Shown in pieces: positions 1-6,614 of a stretch of DNA of 12,119 nucleotides (positions are counted from its first letter, which is position 1; every line of letters begins with the position of its first letter). The position numbers were made by a program, and so were the translations under genes. The notes below the pieces were generated by a model. That model did not search any database and had not been told where the DNA came from. It saw nothing but the letters and a program-made list of their open reading frames with translations. Source of the DNA: Candidatus Daviesbacteria bacterium (GTDB lineage Bacteria; Patescibacteriota; Microgenomatia; Daviesbacterales; UBA10151); NCBI GenBank assembly GCA_003519445.1, contig DOWS01000033.1:1-12119 (forward strand). Direction: 5' to 3'.

Positions 1-27
1 TAATGGAGTTTTGAAACGGGTTCGGTG

Positions 28-33
28 TATAAT
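28..33 (+). promoter_or_regulatory. -10 box for the RHH/PIN operon
   Basis: A perfect TATAAT ends six bases before the ATG at 40, the distance that would put transcription start on the A of the ATG. No good -35 lies at the usual 16-18 bp spacing. The same geometry recurs before three other genes in this window, which supports it as a real leaderless promoter. Confidence 0.6.
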
Positions 34-39
34 GTATAT

Positions 40-297
40 ATGATTAGACATCAAATTTATTTTACACCACAACTTAAAAGAGAAATTCAAGTCCAAGCCA
101 AAAAAAATGGGAAGAGCCAATCTGAAATTATTAGAGAAACCTTGGAGGAAAAATTTAAAATAAAAAATAAGAAATTATCCGGAGGAGAGGTGCTTCTCAA
201 AATAGCTGCCAGAGCTGTAAAGGGACCCAGTGACTTATCCACCAATCTTTTTGATTACCTTTACGGAAACAAATCCCCTAATTATGGACGCAAATAA
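40..297 (+). CDS. Ribbon-helix-helix antitoxin of a PIN toxin pair
   Basis: This 85-aa protein has the pattern of a CopG/RHH-type antitoxin: a short beta strand (IYFTPQ, residues about 6-11), then two helices around LKREIQVQAKKNGKSQSEII ending near residue 36. In this family the N-terminal domain dimerises and binds the operon's own promoter. The C-terminal part (GPSDLSTNLFDYLYG, residues about 62-76) would wrap the toxin. I chose the ATG at 40 because the upstream in-frame GTG at 25 overlaps the -10 box, and the ATG sits where a leaderless transcript would start. The 3' end overlaps the PIN start by 14 bases, suggesting translational coupling. Function is inferred from fold pattern and neighbour; the exact family is not assigned. 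Confidence 0.8.
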   Translation: MIRHQIYFTPQLKREIQVQAKKNGKSQSEIIRETLEEKFKIKNKKLSGGEVLLKIAARAVKGPSDLSTNLFDYLYGNKSPNYGRK

Positions 298-707
298 AAA
301 ACTATTCGTTGATGCCGATGCATTTGTAGCGCTTAATTATTTAGATGATTCGTCTCACAATAAAGCAGTTGTTTTAAGCCAAGAAGTTAAAGATTTGAAT
401 ATTTCGCTGATCACCTCTGATCCGGCGTTTGGTGAAGCTGTTACAGTAATCAGTCAACGTGGTGGGTTAGATTTAGCCGTAGCATTTGCTGAAGATATTT
501 TAGGCGGGGAAATTGAAATTATTGAAGTAGATGCCAGTTTAAGAAGGAAAGGTTTGGACATTTTTTAAAAAACAAACTTCCAAAAATTCCAGATTTACGG
601 ATTGCGTTAATATGGCTATTATGAAAGAGAGGGGCTTAAATACAATTTTTAGCTTTGATATCCAATATAAAAAAAATAAATTCAAAAGATTCGGGATTGA
701 TAAATAA
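284..707 (+). pseudogene. PIN-domain toxin (VapC-like) split by a frameshift
   Basis: PIN toxins are Mg-dependent ribonucleases with three or four conserved acidic residues. The first frame runs from ATG 284 to a TAA at 566-568 (94 aa) and holds the first Asp (LFVDADAF) and the Glu of the central helix (DPAFGEA). The rest of the domain continues in the next frame from about 570 to the TAA at 705-707: KKQTSKNSRFTDC, then MAIMKERGLNTIFSFD, supplying the third and fourth acidic residues. The break lies in a run of six T followed by six A (561-572). One T fewer would give an unbroken protein of about 140 aa reading GLDIFKKQTSKN. It may be a recent pseudogene, a sequencing or assembly indel, or a gene rescued by slippage at the homopolymer. 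As written, the product lacks half its active site. Confidence 0.8.
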
Positions 708-728
708 ACCCCAAGAAGCATTTTTGAG

Positions 729-734
729 TATACT
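729..734 (+). promoter_or_regulatory. -10 box for the first MFS gene
   Basis: TATACT ends six bases before the ATG at 741, predicting a transcript that starts on the start codon. No Shine-Dalgarno sequence precedes the gene, and no consensus -35 is visible. Confidence 0.5.
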
Positions 735-740
735 TAAATC

Positions 741-1898
741 ATGATCAAAAGAAATATCAAGCTTTTGGCTTGGTTTAATTTTTTTACAGACTTTAAGCTG
801 TATGGCCCTTTGGCCATAATTTATTTTTCCCAGGTGACCGGTTCCTACGCTCTGGGAGCCAGCATTTTTTCTACAGTTATGCTCTCCTCTGCGTTATTTG
901 AGATACCTACGGGTATTTTGTCTGATTTTTTAGGACGCAAAAAAACACTTGCTCTGGGAGCTTTGGCCAGTATGATTTCCATAATATTTTACGCAGCAGG
1001 TTTTACCTATTTTTTACTTTTGTTTGGTGCGGTGATAGAGGGATTATCACGATCACTGTATAGCGGTAACAACGAGGCGTTTCTTCATGACACATTAAAA
1101 CAGTCGGGATCGGAGAAAAACTACCATCATTTTTTGGGTAAATTAACCTCCTTTCTTCATGTGGCTTTAGCCATTTCTGCCCTTCTGGGCGGTATTGTAG
1201 CCCAATTTAATTTTGCCCTGGTATTTTGGATTTCAGTCATACCGCAGATTATTTGCTTTAGCCTTTCATTGCAGATTATTGAGCCCAAAATTTATGTCAA
1301 AGACCAAAGTAGCAATGTCTACAAACACCTGAAAGAATCGATTGTTTTATTTTTTAAAAACCCCAAATTAAGGCTGGTTAGTTTATCCAGTATTTTAGCC
1401 TATGGTATGGGTGAGGCCTCGTACCAGTTTCGGGGAGCCTTTTTTGTTAGCATTTGGCCTTTATGGGCTATTGGCATTGCAGGTATGTTATCGCAACTGG
1501 GGGCTACTGTAGGGTTTTATTTTAGCGGCAAAGTAATTGATAAATTCGGGGCATTTAAGAGTTTGTTCTGGGGTAGTATTTACAATAGATTTATTGATTT
1601 TGTTTCGTTAATTTTTCCCTCCCCATTTTCTCCTGTTTTAATGTCTACTACTTCGCTTCATCACGGAGTATCCATTGTGGCAAAATCCGCTTTGATGCAA
1701 AAAGAGTTTACCGACCGTCAGCGCGCGACCATGGGTTCCTTAAATTCTTTTGCAGGCAGCATCTTTTTTGCCATAATTGCATTTGCACTGGGACTATTGG
1801 CAGATAAACTTAATCCCGTCCAAGCCTTGATCCTGCTTGAAATTTTAATGATGGTTAATGTTTATATTTACTGGAGATTATTTAAATCACTATCTTGA
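741..1898 (+). CDS. MFS transporter
   Basis: This 385-aa protein is hydrophobic throughout and has the layout of a 12-helix major facilitator. The family's loop 2-3 signature (motif A) is clear as GILSDFLGRKK at residues 58-68, preceded by a helix with FEIPTG. The length is normal for the family. The substrate cannot be read from the sequence; this subgroup often covers drug or small-molecule efflux, but that is only a guess here. It has its own predicted leaderless promoter and lies 33 bases after the PIN remnant, so it is probably transcribed separately. The next gene starts 82 bases downstream. Confidence 0.85.
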   Translation: MIKRNIKLLAWFNFFTDFKLYGPLAIIYFSQVTGSYALGASIFSTVMLSSALFEIPTGILSDFLGRKKTLALGALASMISIIFYAAGFTYFLLLFGAVIEGLSRSLYSGNNEAFLHDTLKQSGSEKNYHHFLGKLTSFLHVALAISALLGGIVAQFNFALVFWISVIPQIICFSLSLQIIEPKIYVKDQSSNVYKHLKESIVLFFKNPKLRLVSLSSILAYGMGEASYQFRGAFFVSIWPLWAIGIAGMLSQLGATVGFYFSGKVIDKFGAFKSLFWGSIYNRFIDFVSLIFPSPFSPVLMSTTSLHHGVSIVAKSALMQKEFTDRQRATMGSLNSFAGSIFFAIIAFALGLLADKLNPVQALILLEILMMVNVYIYWRLFKSLS

Positions 1899-1924
1899 TT
1901 AAACTTTTCTTTTATGAGTACACT
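1895..1924 (+). promoter_or_regulatory. Possible promoter for the DUF378 gene
   Basis: TTGATT (1895-1900) and TACACT (1919-1924) lie 18 bp apart, each matching four of six consensus bases. The TTGATT overlaps the stop codon of the upstream transporter. If used, it gives a leader of roughly 50 bases that contains the repeat at 1931-1961. The call is weak. Confidence 0.3.
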
Positions 1925-1930
1925 GGAATA

Positions 1931-1961
1931 GATCCGCCTACGCTAAAAGCTACGGCGAGAC
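1931..1961 (-). repeat. GC-rich dispersed repeat, copy 1
   Basis: On the minus strand this segment reads GTCTCGCCG (1961-1953), a short spacer, then AGGCGGA (1939-1933). The second copy, at 7068-7084 on the plus strand, has the same two blocks closer together as GTCTCGCCGAAGGCGGA. It lies in the otherwise non-coding leader between the transporter and the DUF378 gene and could form a small hairpin (GCT-AAA-AGC in the centre). It is more GC-rich than its surroundings. Confidence 0.45.
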
Positions 1962-1980
1962 AAGGGAAGGGGGTGAGAAA

Positions 1981-2181
1981 ATGAAAATACTTCATATGGT
2001 AACTTTTGGCCTTCTTTTGGTTGGTGGTTTAAACTTAGGATTAGCGGTTTTGGGTTTTGATGTAGTGAAAATGGTGTTGGACGGTTTGGGCCTGGTATCA
2101 ATCTTTAATCTTTTGGTTGGAGCTTCCGCAGTTTATGTTGTGGCTACCCACAAAGGTGATTGTAAAGCTTGTGGAAAGTAA
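1981..2181 (+). CDS. DUF378-family small membrane protein
   Basis: This 66-aa protein has two predicted membrane helices (residues about 4-25 and 36-55). The pattern matches DUF378 (GLLLVGGLNLGLAVLGFDVV, then a second helix beginning LGLVSIFNLLVGASAVYVV), a bacterial inner-membrane family of unknown function. The C-terminus ends in DCKACGK, a CxxC that could bind metal or form a disulfide. A strong Shine-Dalgarno region (GGGGGTGAG, about 1969-1977) sits just before the ATG, unlike the leaderless genes nearby. An intrinsic terminator follows six bases after the stop, so this gene ends its own transcript. Confidence 0.8.
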   Translation: MKILHMVTFGLLLVGGLNLGLAVLGFDVVKMVLDGLGLVSIFNLLVGASAVYVVATHKGDCKACGK

Positions 2182-2186
2182 TTATT

Positions 2187-2217
2187 AAAATCCCGCTCTT
2201 TTTGGGCGGGATTTTTT
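2187..2217 (+). terminator. Intrinsic terminator after the DUF378 gene
   Basis: A perfect 10-bp inverted repeat (AAAATCCCGC at 2187-2196, GCGGGATTTT at 2206-2215) with a nine-base loop is followed by a continuing T run to 2217. The flanking A and T runs mean it could also act on the minus strand. It ends two bases before the next gene's -10 box. Confidence 0.9.
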
Positions 2218-2218
2218 G

Positions 2219-2224
2219 TATAAT
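2219..2224 (+). promoter_or_regulatory. -10 box for the LD-carboxypeptidase gene
   Basis: A perfect TATAAT ends six bases before the GTG at 2231, so the transcript should start on the GTG. It sits directly after the terminator of the preceding gene, which leaves room for nothing more than a core promoter. Confidence 0.65.
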
Positions 2225-2230
2225 GAGTGA

Positions 2231-3205
2231 GTGAATATTAAGAAACCTCCAAAATTAAATATGGGAGACACAATTGGCATTGTTGCCTCATCTTTGCCTG
2301 TTTTACCTTCATTTAAAGAAAATTACGAGAGGGGTAAGAAAATGATTGATGATTTAGGTTTTAAGATTAAAGAGGGTAAGACTATTGGGAAAGTAAGATG
2401 GTGGATGAGCGGTACTCCAAAAGAAGTGGCAGAGGATATCAATTCAATGTTTGCTGAAAAGAAAGTGAAAGCAATTATGGCCCATACGGGTGGTTATTCT
2501 GCTATTTCAGTTTTGGAGTATCTTGACTATAAACTCATAACTAATAACCCAAAACCCTTTATTGGCATGTCTGATATGACGATATATCATCTGGCAATTT
2601 TTGCCAAGACCGGTATGGTTGGATTTCATATGGATGATTTATCCTATGGTTTTGGGAGAGAGTTAAAAGAAGGCCAGCAGGATTGGCCCAAGCTGGATCA
2701 GGAATTTTTCTTAAAATTTTTAACAAAAACAGAAGCACCTGGGATAATAAAACCTTTATCTCAGTGGGAGCAGTGGAAAAAAGGAAAAGCAGAGGGGCAT
2801 TTAATAGGCGGAATTTTAGAAAGAATTTCAGCGCTGGCCGGCACTAAATATTTCCCGTCTTTGGATAAATTTTCCGGAAGCATACTATTTTGGGAAGAAA
2901 TAGGACGGGATTTAACGGAAATTTATCAGCATCTTTACCAGTTAAAGCATATGGGGATTTTTGAAAGAATAAACGGGATGCTGATTGGAAAAATTAAATT
3001 TATAAAACCTTTAAGGCAAAATGAAGTTATTGCCCCATCAACCAAAGAAATGATTTTAGATATCTTAAAAGATTATAATTTCCCCATCATGGCCAATATG
3101 GATTTTGGGCATTTTACAGTCAACATCCCCATGCCAATTGGAATCAAAGTTTCCTTTGATACAACTAAAAAAGAGTTAAATTTTTTGGAGGGGGCTGTTG
3201 TATGA
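2231..3205 (+). CDS. LD-carboxypeptidase family protein (peptidase S66, LdcA/MccF-like)
   Basis: Family S66 serine peptidases cleave the L,D bond of tetrapeptides from peptidoglycan for recycling; MccF relatives hydrolyse microcin C-type compounds. This 324-aa protein has the normal length and all three expected catalytic residues: Ser114 in GMSD, Glu222 in ILFWEE and His294 in DFGHFT. The oxyanion-region motif HTGGYS (85-90) and the LEYLDYKLI segment before the Ser also fit. There is no signal peptide, consistent with a cytoplasmic enzyme. The start is GTG at 2231, placed by the leaderless promoter; the sequence from KPPKLNMGDTIGIVA is family-typical. It overlaps the epimerase gene by four bases (ATGA). 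Whether it recycles peptidoglycan or gives immunity to a peptide antibiotic cannot be told. Confidence 0.88.
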   Translation: MNIKKPPKLNMGDTIGIVASSLPVLPSFKENYERGKKMIDDLGFKIKEGKTIGKVRWWMSGTPKEVAEDINSMFAEKKVKAIMAHTGGYSAISVLEYLDYKLITNNPKPFIGMSDMTIYHLAIFAKTGMVGFHMDDLSYGFGRELKEGQQDWPKLDQEFFLKFLTKTEAPGIIKPLSQWEQWKKGKAEGHLIGGILERISALAGTKYFPSLDKFSGSILFWEEIGRDLTEIYQHLYQLKHMGIFERINGMLIGKIKFIKPLRQNEVIAPSTKEMILDILKDYNFPIMANMDFGHFTVNIPMPIGIKVSFDTTKKELNFLEGAVV

Positions 3206-3912
3206 AAATTTTTATTACAGGAGATAAAGGATATTTGGGAAGTGAATTTGTTAAAAGGTTTGGTGATGATTATGAAATAATTGGTTTTAATAAACGAGAT
3301 GGGGAAGATATTACAGATTACGAATCTCTTAAAACTAAAATGCGAAGCTGTAAACAGGTGGTTCACCTGGCTGCCATACCCAAACCGGTAGAAGGTATCC
3401 CGTTTGAAGAATATGTTGCCACTAATGTGGGAGGTACACTGAATGTAGTGAAGGCGGCTGTTGAAAATGGAGTGAGACGAGTTATTTATGCTTCGTCAAC
3501 AACCATCTACGGGATAGAACGAGGTATTCCTTTTAAAACAACAATCAAAGAAGATCAACCTTTTGTTTCTCAATATCTTTCCGCAGAGGATCTTTCTTGT
3601 AGAGATGTTGATCTCTCATATCATATAAGTAAAGTTATGGCAGAGCAGATTTTGGCATGGTATGGGTTAAACAAAAAAATTCAAACAGTTGCTTTGAGGT
3701 TTGGCCCTATTAACAAAGTATTTTTAGGAACAAGTGTAACTATTAATAATGCAACTCAAGCTATTAAATTAGTTTTAGATTACCTAGGGGAGTGTTGGTA
3801 TGAAGCGTTTAGTATTGTAGATGAACTTCCTCATATTGATATTTCAAAGGCCAAAAATATTTTAGGCTACAACCCGGAGAAACCAAATTATTCACCAGAA
3901 CAAATTCACTAA
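3202..3912 (+). CDS. NAD-dependent epimerase/dehydratase family protein
   Basis: This 236-aa protein belongs to the extended SDR (sugar-nucleotide epimerase/dehydratase) superfamily. The NAD-binding GxxGxxG is GDKGYLG at residues 7-13. VVHLAA follows beta 4, the active-site strand is VIYASSTTIYG, and the catalytic YxxxK is YHISK at 140-144. At 236 aa it is shorter than the usual 300 or more, with a reduced C-terminal substrate-binding part, so the substrate is unknown. The ATG overlaps the carboxypeptidase stop, and a GGAGG (3187-3191) lies 10 bases upstream, so it is the second gene of a two-gene transcript. Its stop codon overlaps the end of the convergent NAD kinase gene. Confidence 0.85.
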   Translation: MKIFITGDKGYLGSEFVKRFGDDYEIIGFNKRDGEDITDYESLKTKMRSCKQVVHLAAIPKPVEGIPFEEYVATNVGGTLNVVKAAVENGVRRVIYASSTTIYGIERGIPFKTTIKEDQPFVSQYLSAEDLSCRDVDLSYHISKVMAEQILAWYGLNKKIQTVALRFGPINKVFLGTSVTINNATQAIKLVLDYLGECWYEAFSIVDELPHIDISKAKNILGYNPEKPNYSPEQIH

Positions 3913-4601
3913 CCTCTGATTACCTGACAATTAGGACAGCGGAGGGAAGATTCGTAGATTTTGGCAACTTTATCTGACAGATCAAAAGAAACCTCTGTAC
4001 TCTCTGCTATATTGAAAATATCAGGATTATTGTCAAAACTTAAATTGGCTTTGCCTCTCACCAGTTGAAATTTCACATTCCCGTTTTTCTTAAAATAAAC
4101 AGGATTTTGTTTTTCAGTAGTGTTATTAAAGGCCAGTCCAAAGCCTTCGTCAAAAGATTCACCTGTAATTGATTTAAAATAACCTGTTGAACCAAAAGGA
4201 GTTGCTATAACTATCCCATCCCCAATAAAAAATTTACCATTAACATTGAAACGGATAGTATGTATTGGATGCTGGTTTCTGATAACAAAATCATTTAAGG
4301 CATAAAAATCTTTTCCGCCCAAGCTAACATGCAATTTTTTATATTCATTAAGCTTTAATTTTCCTGCCAAAAGATCTGCCAGTACTTTTTTATCGCCGTG
4401 ACGGAGGCATTTGTGGCAAAATTGACTGTCTCTGATAGGCAGCTTGGGAATGCCGGGATATTTTCTTTCCGCAGAAAGAAGCGTGCCATCCCCTCCGTAG
4501 CTTATGACCGCATCGGGACTTTGGTCAACAATTATTAGGCCTGATTTTTCAACCAGATCTTTGATATTTTGGGCATTCTGTCCGAACAACAATACTTTCA
4601 T
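3909..4601 (-). CDS. NAD kinase-like protein with two CxxC pairs
   Basis: NAD kinase phosphorylates NAD to NADP. This 230-aa protein has the family's GGDGT (residues 36-40), the ND motif (ALNDFVIR, Asn103-Asp104) and the glycine-rich segment TPFGSTGY (134-141, usually TPTGSTAY). It is shorter than typical bacterial NAD kinases (about 260-300 aa), having lost much of the N-terminal region. Unusually, it carries two CxxC pairs: CHKC (62-65) and CPNC (222-225, near the C-terminus). Together they could form one zinc site. The ATG at 4601 follows a TAAAAT box by seven bases with no clear Shine-Dalgarno. The gene is divergent from the second MFS gene and meets the epimerase tail to tail. NAD kinase activity is likely but not certain given the altered regions. 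Confidence 0.82.
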   Translation of the reverse strand: MKVLLFGQNAQNIKDLVEKSGLIIVDQSPDAVISYGGDGTLLSAERKYPGIPKLPIRDSQFCHKCLRHGDKKVLADLLAGKLKLNEYKKLHVSLGGKDFYALNDFVIRNQHPIHTIRFNVNGKFFIGDGIVIATPFGSTGYFKSITGESFDEGFGLAFNNTTEKQNPVYFKKNGNVKFQLVRGKANLSFDNNPDIFNIAESTEVSFDLSDKVAKIYESSLRCPNCQVIRG

Positions 4602-4608
4602 CTAGCTA

Positions 4609-4614
4609 ATTTTA
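4609..4614 (-). promoter_or_regulatory. -10 box for the NAD kinase-like gene
   Basis: On the minus strand this reads TAAAAT and ends seven bases before the ATG at 4601, predicting a leader of no more than one base. No convincing -35 is visible. It faces away from the plus-strand box at 4627-4632, so two divergent promoters share a 47-base gap. Confidence 0.45.
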
Positions 4615-4626
4615 CTACAAATTGGT

Positions 4627-4632
4627 TATACT
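4627..4632 (+). promoter_or_regulatory. -10 box for the second MFS gene
   Basis: TATACT lies 16 bases before the ATG at 4649, giving a predicted leader of about 10 bases. That is short, but not zero as for the other promoter-first genes. No Shine-Dalgarno sequence lies in the leader. Confidence 0.4.
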
Positions 4633-4648
4633 TAAAGATTAATCCCAA

Positions 4649-5869
4649 ATGAAACCTTTTTTAACGCTTAAAATCCCTAATTTTAGAAACTATTTGCTGG
4701 GAGCATTTTTATCCGAAATCGGCAACCAGATGCAGGTGGTGGCTGTGGCTTGGCAAGTTTATGAAATGACCAGAAATCCTGTTTCTCTGGGTTTGATTGG
4801 CGTGGCTAATTTTTTGCCAATTATTCTGTTTTCTTTAATCGGAGGGTTGGTGGTGGATAAAGTAGATAGAAGAAATCTTTTGATACTTGTTCAAGGCCTT
4901 CAGGCTATTTTAGCTTTGAGCCTTTTTGGTTTGACAATGTTTCATCTGATCAACCCTTTGATGATTTATGTTATTTTATTTTTAATTTCCACTTCCCAAT
5001 CTTTTTCTATTCCTGCCAGGCAATCTGTTGTGCCGCACCTGGTCCCTAAAAAATTATTCATGAATGCGGTTTCCTTAAACACCCTGCAGTATCAGTCGGC
5101 CATTATGATTGGCCCGGCCATTGCGGGATTTTTGATTGCCGGAGTGGGTGTGCAAGCTATTTATTTGGTTAATGCTTTGTCTTTTATATTTTTCATCATG
5201 GCAATTTTTTCCATCAAGGTTCCTTTGCAAAGCCATGACAGGGAAGCAGTGGAGTTTAGTTTAGGATCTATCATGGAGGGCATCAGGTTTGTGGTTAAAA
5301 CCCCTATTCTTTTAACTACCATGGTTTTGGATTTTCTGGTTACTTTTTTCGGCACAGCCACTATTCTGATGCCTGTTTTTGCCCAGGATGTATTGCAGGT
5401 TGGGCCCAAAGGATTGGGGCTTTTATATTCTGCACCGGCCATTGGAGGAGTATTGGCAGGGCTTTTTATTTCTTTAATGCATCATAAAATTAAACATCAG
5501 GGCAAGGCGATTATTGCATCTATTATTCTTTATGGACTGGCTACCATTGGTTTTGGGTTTTCGAAAATTTTTCCCTTGTCAATATTATTTTTGGTTTTAG
5601 TAGGATTTGGGGATATGTTTTCTACCATTATCAGAAATACCATTAGACAACTGATCACTCCGGATTATTTAAGAGGCAGGATGGCCTCGGTGATGAGGAT
5701 TTTTTTCCAAGGCGGGCCACAATTGGGAGACATGGAAGCCGGCTTTTTGGCTAAAGTCATAGGAGGGCCGGTATCAGTAGTAGTAGGAGGAGTAGGGACT
5801 GTGATAATTACAGTATTGATTATCTGGAAAAATAAAAGCTTAAGAAATTACACCCTTGACAAAGATTAG
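4649..5869 (+). CDS. MFS transporter, EntS/MFS_3-like
   Basis: This 406-aa integral membrane protein has about 12 hydrophobic helices and the style of the MFS_3 (EntS-like) exporters. Helix 1 is typical (FRNYLLGAFLSEIGNQMQVVAVAWQVYE), motif A is GGLVVDKVDRR (65-75), and further family-like stretches are SIPARQSVVPHLVP and MIGPAIAGFLI. Relatives export siderophores or hydrophobic compounds; the substrate here is unknown. It is unlike the first MFS gene beyond general fold, so the two are not a recent duplication. The last codons contain the hrcA -35 box, and its TAG stop (5867-5869) lies inside the CIRCE-like operator, so read-through from this gene could enter the heat-shock operon. Confidence 0.87.
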   Translation: MKPFLTLKIPNFRNYLLGAFLSEIGNQMQVVAVAWQVYEMTRNPVSLGLIGVANFLPIILFSLIGGLVVDKVDRRNLLILVQGLQAILALSLFGLTMFHLINPLMIYVILFLISTSQSFSIPARQSVVPHLVPKKLFMNAVSLNTLQYQSAIMIGPAIAGFLIAGVGVQAIYLVNALSFIFFIMAIFSIKVPLQSHDREAVEFSLGSIMEGIRFVVKTPILLTTMVLDFLVTFFGTATILMPVFAQDVLQVGPKGLGLLYSAPAIGGVLAGLFISLMHHKIKHQGKAIIASIILYGLATIGFGFSKIFPLSILFLVLVGFGDMFSTIIRNTIRQLITPDYLRGRMASVMRIFFQGGPQLGDMEAGFLAKVIGGPVSVVVGGVGTVIITVLIIWKNKSLRNYTLDKD

Positions 5870-5884
5870 CAGTCGTGGTAGGAT
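5856..5884 (+). promoter_or_regulatory. Heat-shock operon promoter
   Basis: A perfect -35 TTGACA (5856-5861) is followed after exactly 17 bp by TAGGAT (5879-5884), which carries an extended TG one base upstream (5876-5877). The predicted start is at 5891-5892, on or next to the hrcA ATG. This is the only promoter in the window with a consensus -35. It overlaps the end of the upstream transporter gene and the CIRCE-like operator. Confidence 0.8.
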
Positions 5885-5892
5885 AGTGCCAA
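5866..5892 (+). promoter_or_regulatory. CIRCE-like HrcA operator
   Basis: TTAGCAGTC, nine bases, then TAGTGCCAA matches the CIRCE consensus (TTAGCACTC-N9-GAGTGCTAA) at 15 of 18 arm positions with the exact nine-base spacer. It covers the -10 box, and its last base is the first base of the hrcA ATG. A bound repressor would block polymerase directly. Placement before hrcA itself fits classic autoregulation, with the whole downstream operon controlled from here. No second copy was seen before grpE, dnaK or dnaJ. Confidence 0.8.
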
Positions 5893-6614
5893 TGGATTTG
5901 ACAGATCGGCAAAAAGCACTTTTAAAAGCTATTATTGAAGAATACATTGAATTGGCTGAACCAGTTGGTTCAGAAGTAATTGAAAGAAAATATAATTTAG
6001 GGGTGTCCCCTGCCACCATCAGAAACGAGATGGTACATTTAACCAAAGAAGGGTATTTAAAACAACCCCATACTTCTGCCGGCCGGGTGCCCACATCCAT
6101 GGGGTTTAGACTTTTTATTCAGGAACTGATGAAAGAAAAGCAACTGCCTGTGGCTGCAGAAGTTTCTATAAAAGAAAAAATGTGGGAGCAAAGATTGCAG
6201 CAGGAAAGACTTTTAAAAGAAGCGGTTAAAGCTTTAGCTCAGAGATGTGATATGTTGGGTTTGGCCTTGGATGATGAGGGGCAGATTTTTTACGCGGGAG
6301 CAGCCAATATTTTGGACTGGCCGGAGTTTTACGACATTGATGTGACCAGATTTGTTTTAGGATTATTTGATGAACTGCCAACTTTGCAGGAAATTTTGGG
6401 AAAAGCCAAAGGGCTTGACCCCATGCATATATTATTTGGGGATGAGCTGGAATTTGAGAATTTAAGACCAACAGGGTTTGTTTTTACAAGGTATGAAATG
6501 GGGACAAAAGAAGGGGTAATTGGGGTAATTGGGCCGGCGCGGATGAATTTTCCGCTGGTCATACCATATGTCAGATATGTTAAAAATTTGCTTTATGAAG
6601 CAGGAAGGATATAA
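5892..6614 (+). CDS. hrcA: Heat-inducible transcription repressor HrcA, short form
   Basis: HrcA represses chaperone operons by binding CIRCE and is released on heat shock. The N-terminal winged helix is well conserved: SPATIRNEM at residues 39-47 and QPHTSAGRVPT at 58-68. The C-terminal half keeps GAF-like family patches (YAGAANILDWPEF and VIGPARMNFPLVIPYVRYV). From ATG 5892 it is 240 aa, against about 340 for typical HrcA, so roughly 100 residues are missing from the middle, where the inserted dimerisation domain normally sits. I chose this ATG because the upstream in-frame TTG at 5856 is the -35 box and cannot be in the transcript. The stop overlaps the grpE start by one base (TAATG). Confidence 0.92.
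   Translation: MDLTDRQKALLKAIIEEYIELAEPVGSEVIERKYNLGVSPATIRNEMVHLTKEGYLKQPHTSAGRVPTSMGFRLFIQELMKEKQLPVAAEVSIKEKMWEQRLQQERLLKEAVKALAQRCDMLGLALDDEGQIFYAGAANILDWPEFYDIDVTRFVLGLFDELPTLQEILGKAKGLDPMHILFGDELEFENLRPTGFVFTRYEMGTKEGVIGVIGPARMNFPLVIPYVRYVKNLLYEAGRI

Noticed and set aside
11..33. TTGAAA as the -35 of the first promoter
   Set aside because: It is only 11 bp from the TATAAT, too close for a sigma-70-type promoter.
25..39. GTG at 25 as the antitoxin start
   Set aside because: It overlaps the TATAAT box, so it would lie upstream of the transcript. The ATG at 40 fits the promoter and the RHH family N-terminus.
5856..5891. TTG at 5856 as the hrcA start
   Set aside because: The TTG is the first half of a consensus -35 TTGACA, and the added 12 residues are not HrcA-like.
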